Shown piece by piece: positions 54,391 to 64,000 of a stretch of 64,000 bases of DNA. The position numbers were made by a program, and so were the translations under genes. The DNA comes from Xestospongia bergquistia (taxonomy: Eukaryota; Porifera; Demospongiae; Haplosclerida; Petrosiidae), in NCBI GenBank assembly GCA_963965975.1, contig OZ014425.1:1188501-1252500 (forward strand), written 5' to 3'. How positions within the stretch are numbered: the first letter of the stretch is position 1; the number at the start of each line of letters is the position of its first letter. Under the pieces are notes generated by a model. It saw only the letters and a program-made list of their open reading frames with translations, was not told where the DNA came from and searched no databases.

Positions 54391-55808
54391 ATTGAACAGT
54401 CTAAAATTTGGAGCTATTGACAGAAATTTAATTACAGACTTATCGAATAAGTCAATCAACTTTAAATAAACAATAGTAACCACATTACCATAATAAAGGT
54501 GAATAGGATTACATGGTGGGAGGAGCTCATAAAGAACTTTGTGATATCTAATCAGATATTATGTGCAACAACCTAATGACAATGCTACCTGCTGATTACT
54601 CAAGCTACATGCATACAACTTGAGCTCTGAGACCCAACCTATAAACCTTACTATTTTTAATCCCTATTTATTCCAACTTTATTAGTTTGTGGTGATTTAA
54701 CAATATCTAAACTAGTAAATGTTATAATATTATATAAAAGAAAAAACATAGACAGAAGTTGGTATACAAATGTTTCAAAGTTGTGAATTGACACAAAAAA
54801 ATTACATAATTTTCCTCACTGTCATGTACACTGTATAAACTGATTGGATGATTTAACTAATATGTTTTATATAGTTATACATATAGCATGATGTAAACTG
54901 AAGGTAAACATAATAATGTTTTGATTACTCTTATTTTCTAGATTTGACTGTTTATAAAATGATTTTTTTTTGAAAAATCATTATTAGTTCTAACGTTTTT
55001 ATAAACAATCTATATAATTATTGGTTAAATCAACCAATCAGTTTTTATAATTACAGTGCATCAATCAAGAAATCTAAGTCACCTTTCACATATAAGGAAG
55101 CCTTTTGCAATCAACAGAGACAAATCATCTGCTTTAGCAACTGTGTTTGGTGGCATAATAATGATAAGCTTTGTAGAAAGATAATTTTGTCAAACCATTC
55201 ATAGTGAAGAACTGAAGAACAAAGATATAAATTTTAAGTAATCATTATATCTGCAGATTGAATATAAGCACAATCTTTGAAACTGTTAGGACAAGCACAT
55301 TTAGTAACTACAATATATCATTTACTATAGTAACTTGTCTCATATACGCAGGCAGAATGTCTACAGTCTAGCTGGGTATGAGAACAATTGCAACTACAGT
55401 GGTCTAATTTAATCACTGTTCAGTGTTGCATTAATTAAAGTCTCATACCCTGTACTGTTACTGCCACCCATTGAATGTACATTAGTGAAGCTGTAGATGC
55501 ATGGATCACAGCAAATTTTTACTAATGTAAAATTCTATTACAAATAGAAATTATACCGTAAATATCTAAACACATGTTGCATACTGATGAGTCTTCTACC
55601 ACATTCTCAGACCCAGTTTCAACTGAAGGACTACTGGGATAACTTTTTTCAAAAGAGAAGCTCTCCCTTTGAATAGTATATGGCGAATACTTAGACTTAT
55701 GTCATGTACTTCATAAATACATTAAACAGCAAAATAAAATTTTAGTCATTGGATGCGGAAATTCAAAGTTAAGTGAAGCAGCATATATATTTTTCAACTT
55801 CTTCTATT
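54391..55808. other. Spacer upstream of SRCR receptor 3, duplicated at 60528-61948
   Basis: No exon recognised. Long stretches match 60528-61948 (for example around TTTCAAAGTTGTGAATTGACAC and the imperfect inverted repeat at 55337-55385), so it is part of the SRCR-array duplication unit. Confidence 0.6.
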
Positions 55809-56543
55809 CCAGCCATTGATTCTTCTCTCACCTTATCCTCCTCCTTCTCTCTTCTCATATCTTCTTATAACAGATTGGGTGAAGGTAATCTGTTGTAAAC
55901 CAATAGTTACATACAAAAAAAACACACCTTGAAGCTCGTTTTCTTTCTGAGACCTGATCAAAAATGATCATTGACTCCACCTTGATTTTGCTAGTTCTGC
56001 CTCCTCTTCAGGAGTCATTTGTGATGATTTGGTGGAAGTAGAAGACTTAGACTTGTTCTCACGTCCTTTTAAAATCTTGTTAGGTTGTCTATGCCATATT
56101 GAAGCTGTCTATGGGACAAATAAAATAGAGCAGTTACAATTAAAATCAAATACAAGACAACAGTTGAGGATGAAACCTTACACACTGTGTGATCATGTAC
56201 TACTACTAATTTTTTTCTAATTAAAGAATTATTGTTAACAATTATTTTAAGGCATTTTATTATACACTATGATTCATTAATGACAGAATAGAGAGAGACT
56301 GGATTAATTTGATAAGACACACTTTATTTGATACTTTTTGGTTTGTGTAGGTAGTTTGACAGCACCACAATCACCTTGTCGTATCTCTTGCTGTTTGTGA
56401 TAGAGTGCTGCTTTTAGATCTACCAGCTGTATAAATGAAGAACATAGGAAAGATATTTTAATAAATTAATATGATGTCCTAATACACTCACAGAGGCTGC
56501 ATTCACGTGTGTCTTCTTTGGCTTCACCATCCATATCGCCACG
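55809..56543 (-). pseudogene. Broken CCDC174 fragment A
   Basis: Minus-strand remnants of CCDC174 exon 7 (about 55809-55892), part of exon 6, exon 3 (55977-56107), exon 2 (56331-56428) and exon 1 (56493-56543) in the order of the intact gene at 47405-49982, with exons 4 and 5 and all downstream exons missing and several codon-disrupting changes. It shows that the CCDC174 5' end travelled with an SRCR receptor gene. Confidence 0.85.
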
Positions 56544-56765
56544 CCCACAGCAAATTTGATTTATTTATTTTTATTTTCGTAAATATCTAACACGTAGTGT
56601 ATCACTATGAACTTCTTAATTAATTAAAACAATAATAAAGGGTTAGTAATTACGATAATACAGTCATTGCACACTAATGACGGCGTTAAAATTTATACTA
56701 TTTATGATTAGTACAACTATTTTAATTATTATCCAAGTATCATTCTGCATTGTAACAGCATCATG

Positions 56766-59700
56766 CTATCGAAAAGGTTCATCATAAATGACTGTATCTT
56801 CAATCTGAGGGTTGATGTCTTCATATGAGAATGATTCATATTGGTAGTCATCATACTCAGCTCTGGTACTATTTTCTGAGACCACTAAATGATTATGTAT
56901 ACCATATGCACTACTTGGTTTCATTTCAATATTGTTTTCATTTTGAGTTCTTGTCTTATTTTTACAGCACAGATATCTGTAGTAAAATTAAAACTACATT
57001 TTATTGAAAGCATTGAATTTAGTAACCTGAATAAAATTATGAAGCATAACATTGATAAACAACCAGAAAATGTTCCTCCCAAGAATGACCCAATCATCAC
57101 AACTACATTGTCAAATGATTTAAAGTTCTCTGGAAAACTGGGACTGTGAAGTAAAATGGAACTACATAGATTTTGATGTTGATTAGAAGATAATACTTTT
57201 CCAATAGAGACAGAAGCAGTATGATCAACTAGTAAGAAACAATTAAATTAAACATAATACTATATGTACATGATAATATATACTGGTCACATGACAATAT
57301 ATATATATAACATACTTGAACTGATTTGTATTGAGACCATATTAGATAAATAACTAGATGAGTGAACTAGAGAAGACCATGAAGGAGATGACAAATGTTT
57401 CTCACTAGATGAATAAACTAGAGAAGGCAATGAAGGAGATGGCGAATGTTGCTCTCTAGATGAGTGAACTAGAGAAGACAATGAAGGAGATGACAAATGT
57501 TTCTCACTAGATGAATAAACTAGAGAAGGCAATGAAGGAGATGGCGGATGCTGCTCTCTAGATGAGTGAACTAGAGAAGAAAATGAAGGAGATGGTGAAT
57601 GTTTCTCTCTAGATGAGTGAACTAGAGAAGACAATGAAGGAAATGGTGAATGTTGCTCTCTAGATGAGTGAACTAGAGAAGGCAATGAAGGAGATGGCGG
57701 ATGCTGCTCTCTAGATGAGTGAACTAGAGAAGACAATGAAGGAGATGGTGAATGCTTCTCTCTAGATGAGTGAACTAGAGAAGACAATGAAGGAGATGGC
57801 GAATGCTCCTCTCTAGATGAGTGAACTAGAGAAGACAATGAAGGAGATGGTGAATGTTTCTCTCTAGATGAGTGAACTAGAGAAGACAATGAAGGAGATG
57901 GCGAATGTTTCTCTCTAGATGAGTGAACTAGAGAAGACAATGAAGGAGATGGCGAATGCTTCTCTCTAGATGAGTGAACTAGAAAAGATGAAGGAGCCAC
58001 CTGTGATGAGTAAGCCATTTGAGATGAAGTGATATCCATGATATTTGTGGCAGACTTTGTAACATGAGGAATATCTCCACAATAAACAGCTGCAACATTG
58101 GTGATATTTTTCTGTTGATTGTATGATAATGAAGTTGATGGACAGTTTCCTATTTTCATCTCTCCTCCATTACAAGCTACATTAGTATAGTAAATTTGTC
58201 TGAATGGTATTTTGAAGGGAGAACTACTGAATGCTTTAGTATCTAAGAGAGAAATTATAGAACAGTTATATAAAATTAATATCCTTACAATTTGTTATAA
58301 GATTTAACTGTTTACAAACTACAGTTGCATCTACATCATCCCATAGAGATCCTCTTATTAACATCCAGACTCCATTAACACATATTTCAACTGTTCCTTC
58401 AGTATAATTAATACCTCCAGTCAATCGTACATCACCATTAATACATCCTATATATAAAATAAATAAGATGGATTCCTTATTATAACTAACCATCAACACA
58501 GCGTAGAGAAAACAAGTTATAACGATAACAATTCCCACCTCCATCTTCATGATCAATAAATATAAAAACACAGTCTAATAACTTTTTCTCAGTGCCGTTA
58601 CATTTAATACGTTGTACCATCATTGGCCCATGTTCTAAATTGTAGTTCATATACAAATTACTTACTCCTACAATAAAAACTACTTAATATAATATTTAGT
58701 TAAAAGTTGATATACCTGTTGGACTAAAACCCATTTGAGCACATGCAATACTCATTTTTTTAGTAGTTGGATAATTACATATCACACCCCATACTCCATC
58801 AATACAGATCTGAAGTATACCTTCTAACATTGTATTTCCACCAACCAAACGTAAACTACCATTAACACATTCTTCTGACTCTATAATAGAAATAAAATCA
58901 TAAATATTACATTTTTGATTATATTATTTCAGACCATAAACACACTTGACTGCAACCTCTCTTCCACTGCAGTTCCTACAAGAGTTATACAGATCACATG
59001 AAGACACATTGTCAGCATTATGATAATATCTGCAATATACACTCATATATATAAATGGATCAATTGCAGTGTACTGTCTTTTTTCAATGACAGAAATCCC
59101 TACCAAAGAATTTAGATATTATTGATAAATTATTGTATACCTGCTACTACTCTTACATTTTCTGTGATATCCTAGTTGTTTGCATACAACAGATCCAAGT
59201 ATTAAAAAATCATAAGAGTTTGGTTCACATACATATGTCCAATGTTGTTTAAAACATACTTGAAGCTGACCTTCTGAAGGAACTGTACCTCCAATTAAAC
59301 GAACAGAGCCTTCAGTATCACAATCTGGAGCTAATATAATGTGTGATCATCATTAATTAGGTTGACAGTTAATTGTTAGTCACTTTTTAAATATTTTAGA
59401 GAAATTTAATTAAATATGTTCAAAAATAAGCGTTAAATAGAATAGAATCAATTAAACTATTTAAAAAATTAATTATCAATTTTCAAAACTAATTTAGTCA
59501 TCACAGATCACTTATTTACAACTGACCTGGCAAACTAGGACACTTGATTCCAACAACTCTTTTCCTGCCACACCAAAAATTATTAACAAACCATCTCCAT
59601 CCCCATTGTATAGAGTGTGGACAGTTTAGTAGAGAAGACTCAGTCCCAGAACAGCTGTACATACCAAATGAAGGTCGTTTGGCTAATCCTGTTCTGTTTG

Positions 59701-59912
59701 TATAATATGAAGTTGCTAGAAAAACATAAATTAAAGTATGCACGTGTATATCATAATATCTATGCAATCAGTCAATTTTTGTAGCATATATAATATATTA
59801 TTGAATTGGAAAATCATGTAGCTAATTGTCAGAGAGCAATGAGATTTTGTTTTACCTCTGATTAAAAATTGAAAAATGTTGTTGTTGTATGAAGAAGATA
59901 GCCAGCTCTTAA

Positions 59913-59953
<41 letters not shown>

Positions 59954-60527
59954 TCCAGTTACAAGCATTAGAAAAGCTAGTCATTTATTGAACAATATAA
60001 TATATATCAATCATCAATTTCATAGCAGTTAATACCCTAAGTAGTATGTTTTAAATAATCTTGTAGGTATATGTATACATCAACTATAATAATTAAATTA
60101 TTGTTTGTTTTAACTAAACAGACACACAATAAATTCATGGATTTAACTGACGCATGCCTACAACTTTTAACACATTATTTTGACTTAAACTGAAAGCAAA
60201 CATGATACTGTTTTGATTACTTATGTACTTTAACTCTTTGTTTACCAATCACTTACAGACATTTTGAAATCCAAGTTGATGACAGGCAATATTTGCTTCT
60301 TCACAGCCAAAACCATAATCACAGACTGTCCCCCAAGTACCATTTACAGTACATATCTCCATCACTCCATCTCTAGGTGAAGTGCCACCTATTAAACGTG
60401 ACTCTCCAGGAGTGCACTGACCAGAAACTGATGCCACTATATAAAGCAGTAAAAGACAATAATATAATACAATTTTAGTAGCTAAAATCTTACAAATTCT
60501 AATAACAAAAAAAAGCAAAATTGTCAT
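56766..60527 (-). CDS. SRCR receptor 4 with Ser/Pro repeat stalk
   Basis: Type I membrane protein of 860 aa; exons 60527-60494, 60436-60257, 59715-59527, 59330-59157, 59099-58935, 58880-58716, 58667-58491, 58447-58289, 58242-57316, 57228-57027, 56976-56766. Four SRCR domains (SRLIGGTSPRDG, SVRLIGGTVPSEG, SLRLVGGNTMLEG, DVRLTGGINYTEG) precede a stalk of about 12 repeats of 17 residues (variants REKH, REQH, REEH). Unlike receptor 3, an intron separates the stalk from the exon carrying the membrane-proximal part and TM helix (VVVMIGSFLGGTFSGCLSMLC). The tail has SSAYGIHNH and ends VIYDEPFR, as in receptors 3 and 5. It is the closest complete relative of receptor 3. Confidence 0.89.
57345..57990 (-). 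repeat. 51-bp tandem repeat coding the receptor 4 stalk
   Basis: About 12 in-frame copies of the 51-bp unit seen in receptor 3, with higher-order alternation of REQH/REKH and VYSSSEKH types, which suggests duplication of two- or three-unit blocks. Confidence 0.95.
59914..59952. repeat. (AT)n microsatellite
   Basis: About 18 AT dinucleotides in the second intron of SRCR receptor 4. Confidence 0.95.
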
Positions 60528-61948
60528 ATTGAACAGTCTAAAATTAGAGCTGTTGACAACAATTTATAGACTTAGCAAATTAGGTAATTAAATAAACAAT
60601 AGTAACCACATTACTCTCCTTATTAGTAAAGATGAAATAGAGCTTCATAGTGCACATGGGAGGAGCACATAAAGGAACTTTGCGATCTAGTCAGAAAATT
60701 ATGCGCAAAACAAAAAACCTATAAACCTTGCTATTTTTTAGTCCTTGTTAATACTTAACTTTCTTAGTTATATCATAATTTTAACCATACCCAAACCAGT
60801 AAATGTTATAATATTATATAAAAGAAAAAATACAGACAGAAGTTTCAACTGTTGGTATACAAATGTTTCAAAGTTGTGAATTGACACAAAAGATTTACAT
60901 AATTATATATCACAAACATAACAACTCCTTTTAGTATAATTTTCCTCATGTACACTGTATAAACTGATTGGATGATTTAACTAATATATTTTATATAGTT
61001 ATACATATAGTATGATGTAAAATGAAGGTAAACATATTTGATTACTCTTGTCTTCTAGATTTGACTGTTTATAATTTTTTTTTGGAAAAAAATCATTATT
61101 AGTTCATGAACAATCTGTATAACCATATTTGGTTAAATCAATTAATCAGTTTTTATAATTACAGTGTATCAATTAAGTCACTTTTCACATATAAGGAAGT
61201 CCTTTACAATCAACAGAGACAATTCATCTGGAAGATTTTAGGAACTGTTTTTGGTGACATAATAATGATAAGCTTTGTAGAAAGATATTTATGCCAGATC
61301 ATTGTGAAGAATTGAAGAACAAAGATACAAATTTTAAATAATCATTATATCTGCAGATTGAAATGAACTTAATTAAGTATAATCTTTGAAATTATTAACA
61401 CAAGCACATTTAGTATCTACAATTACTATATAACTTACTATTGCAACTAGTCTCATATACCCAGGTAGAATGTCTATATATAGTCTGGGTATGAGACTAA
61501 TTGCAACTACAGTAGTCTAATTTAATCAATGTTCAGTGTTGTAATAATTAGTCTCATACCATGTACTGTTACTGCCACTTACTGAATGTACATTAATTGA
61601 AGCTGTAGATATATGCATCACAGTAAATTTTTTGTTATGCTACAAAATTTTTGTATTAAAGCCAAAATTTGAATTTATACCGTAAATACCCAAACACATG
61701 TTGCAGACTGATGAGTCTTCTACCATGTTCTCAGATCCAGTTTCAACTGAAAGACTATTGGGATATGTTTTTTCAAAAGAGAACCTCTCCCTTTGAATTC
61801 AACTACGTGACACAAGTCTAAGTGTTCACCATTCCATTCAATGATGGCAAATAATTAGACTTGTGTCACATACTTCATAAATACATTAAATAACAAAACT
61901 TTAAAGTTAAATTTTAAAGTTAAGTGAAGCATATTTTTCAATATTTTT
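60528..61948. other. Spacer upstream of SRCR receptor 4
   Basis: No exon recognised. Copy of 54391-55808. It holds an imperfect inverted repeat at 61448-61499 (TAGTCTCATATACCCAG against CTGGGTATGAGACTA) and a third copy of the arm near 61549, suggesting a small nested element. Confidence 0.6.
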
Positions 61949-62818
61949 CCAGCCATTGATTCTTCTCCCACCTTATCCTCTCCCTCTCTCTTCTCATATC
62001 TTCTGATAACAGATTGGGTGAAGGTGATCTATTGTACAGCAATCATTACACACAAAAAGCACACCTTGAAGCTTGTTTTCATTCTGAGGCTTTTGTGTAT
62101 TCATTTCATTATAAATCTTCATAACTTGTCATACGACTTTGCTTTAGTTTCAAGTGCAGCTCTACAAAGAGATCAACTTAATATCAGATGTTCATTATAT
62201 ACATATGGAAACAAGCATCACAAAATGATCAAAAACGATCATTGACTCTACTTATTCTAATTATTCTTATACTAATTCTGCTTCCTCTTCATGAGTCATT
62301 TGTGATGATTTGGTGGAAGTAGAAGACTTATTTATTCTCATGTCCTTTTAAAATCTTGTTAGGTTGTCTACGCCATATTGAAGCTGTCTATGGGACAAAT
62401 AAAAGAGAGCAGTTACAATTAAAATCAAATACAAGACAACAGTTGACGATGAAACCTTACACACTGTGTGATCATGTACTACTAATAAATATTTTTTCTA
62501 ATTAAAGGATTATTGTTAACAATTATTTTAAGGCATTTTATTATACACTATGACTCATTAATGACACAGAGTAGAGAGAGTCTAGATTAATTACACACCT
62601 TATATGATACTTCTTTGGTTTGTGTAGGTAGTTTGACAGCACCACTACCACCTTGTCGTACTTCTTGCTGTTTGTGATAGAGTGGTGCTTTTAGATCTAC
62701 CAGTTGCATGAAATGAAGAACATAGAAAAGATATTTTAATAAATTAATATGATGTCCTATTACACCCACAGAGGCTGCATTCACGTGTGTCTTTTTCTTT
62801 CGCTTAGAGTCTCCATAT
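61949..62818 (-). pseudogene. Broken CCDC174 fragment B
   Basis: Second set of CCDC174 5' exon remnants: exon 7 (about 61949-62030), part of exon 6 and 4 (62063-62165), exon 3 (about 62270-62392), exon 2 (62600-62704) and exon 1 (62770-62818). The start codon region reads with changes (no clean ATG-GATGGCGAA), and downstream exons are missing. It retains a piece of exon 4 that fragment A lacks, so the two were trimmed separately. Confidence 0.8.
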
Positions 62819-63036
62819 CACCACGCCCACGATTTATTTTTTTTTACAAATACCGTAAATATCTAATCATCACGAAGGCATTTCTTAATTAAGTAAACAA
62901 CAATAAAGGGTTAATAATTACAAAATACAGTCATTGCACACTAATGACGGCGTTAAAATTTATACCATTTACAATTACTACAATTATTTAAATTAGTATC
63001 CACTCAAGCATCATTCTGCATTGTAACAACATCATG

Positions 63037-64000
63037 CTATCGAAAAGGTTCATCATAAATGACTGTATCTTCAATCTGAGGCTTGCTGTCTTCATATGAG
63101 AATGTTTCATATTGGTAGTCATCATACTCAGCTCTGGTGCTATTTTCTGAGACAATTAAATGATTATGTATACCATATGCACTACTTGGTTTCATTTCAA
63201 TATTGTTTTCATTTTGAGTTCTTGTCTTACTTTTACAGCACAGATATCTGTAGTAATTAAAACTACATTTATTGAAAGCATTGAATTTAGTATACCTGAA
63301 TAAAATTATGAAGCATAACATTGATAAACAACCAGAAAATGTTCCTCCCAAAAATGACCCAATCATCACAACTACATTGTCAAATGATTTAAAGTTCTCT
63401 GGAAAAATTGGACTGTGAAGTAAAATGGAACTACATAGATTTTGATGTTGATTAGAAGATAATATTTTTCCAATAAGGACAGAAACTTTATGATCAACTA
63501 GTAAGAAACAATTAAATTAAACATAATACTATATGTACATGATAACATGTACTGGTCAAATATCTATATATAACATACTTGAGCTGATTTGTATTGAGAC
63601 TGTTTTAGATGAATAACTAGATGAGTGAACTAGAAAAGACAATGAAGGAGATAACAAATGTTTATCACTAGATGAATAAACTAGATAGAGAAGACAACGA
63701 AAGAGATGGCGAATGCTTCTCTCTAGAAGAGTGAACTAGAAGAGATGAAGGAGCCACCTGTGTTGAGTAATCCATTTGAGATGAAGTAATAACCATGATA
63801 TTTGTGGTAGACTTTGTAACATGAGGAGTATCTCCACAATAAACAGCAGCAATATTGGTGATATTTTTCTGTTGATTGTATGATAAATTGATAATGAAGT
63901 TGATAGACAGTTTCCTATTTTCATCTCTCCTCCATTACAAGCTACATTAGTATAGTAAATTTGTCTGAATGGTATTTTGAAGGGAGAACTACTGAATGCT
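63037..64000 (-). pseudogene. SRCR receptor 5, 3' end, probably broken (runs off window)
   Basis: Final exons of a fifth array member: 63247-63037 (tail, ending VIYDEPFR), 63497-63296 (membrane-proximal part and TM, MIGSFLGGTFSGCLSMLC) and 63579 to beyond the window (stalk and last half of SRCR 4). In the last exon an 8-bp gain (near 63882-63890) shifts the frame after CLSTSLS, and a stop is met at 63736; a 4-bp gain near 63685 would restore the frame, but only after that stop. The stalk has only one or two repeat units. The promoter and first SRCR domains lie outside. It may be a pseudogene, unless the shifts are assembly errors. Confidence 0.75.

Noticed and set aside
40719..60527. ITIM-type inhibitory motifs in the SRCR receptor tails
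   Set aside because: The tyrosines in VVYAIH and SAYGIH have His at +3 rather than Ile, Val or Leu, so they do not fit the ITIM consensus.

Overview
Eukaryotic, metazoan-type genomic DNA, most likely from a sponge such as the demosponge Amphimedon (inferred, not proved). It is AT-rich and gene-dense, with many introns of about 50-100 bp and conserved animal gene families, alongside expanded, domain-shuffled innate-immunity-type genes (NACHT receptors, SRCR receptors). Nearly all genes are multi-exon. I joined exons by hand using GT/AG sites and reading phase; every complete model below sums to a whole number of codons ending in a stop.

Region 1 (1-4770, +): the 3' part of an AGAP-type Arf GTPase-activating protein (split PH domain, ArfGAP zinc finger, ankyrin repeats).

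Region 2 (4771-17511, +): two large tandem NLR-like receptors sharing a duplicated N-terminal module, a DZIP3-like HEPN domain with an intact R-N-x4-H motif followed by coiled coil. Copy A continues as a helical death-fold-like exon, NACHT and LRR (1402 aa). Copy B continues as longer coiled coil, a different NACHT and WD40 repeats (1748 aa). The duplication carries the last codons of AGAP at its left edge and is joined exactly after the stop codon of copy A. I regard this HEPN-NACHT pair as the most interesting system in the window.

Region 3 (17512-27541): a tandem duplication whose unit ran from the WD40 region of receptor B to the first exon of a MALSU1 gene. The left copy of the housekeeping block is decayed (broken GGACT, J-domain-less DNAJC9, headless MALSU1). 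The right copy keeps the housekeeping genes intact (GGACT-like, KANSL2/INO80D-like, DNAJC9, MALSU1) but has an orphan, headless WD40 array. A 1.56-kb Ginger-like DNA transposon remnant with a 4-bp target duplication sits at their border.

Region 4 (27702-38345, -): one 10-exon gene for a 1120-aa Ser/Pro-rich, probably nuclear protein with an HMG-box-like segment. Its 6.1-kb intron holds two nested, opposite-strand genes for secreted Cys-rich proteins that look like PDGF/VEGF-type cystine-knot factors. Head-to-head with it is an unrecognised 520-aa gene (38685-40526, +).

Region 5 (40719-64000, -): a tandem array of five type I membrane receptors, each with four SRCR domains where complete. SRCR domains are built from pairs of phase-1 exons, followed by a Ser/Pro stalk, one transmembrane helix and a short tail. 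A CCDC174 gene lies between receptors 2 and 3; broken copies of its 5' exons lie between receptors 3/4 and 4/5, so the duplicating unit was [SRCR receptor + CCDC174 start]. Stalk length varies by a 51-bp repeat (about 15, 12 and 1-2 units), and receptors 3-5 end in a conserved YDEP-type tyrosine motif. I saw no tRNA, rRNA or CRISPR array.
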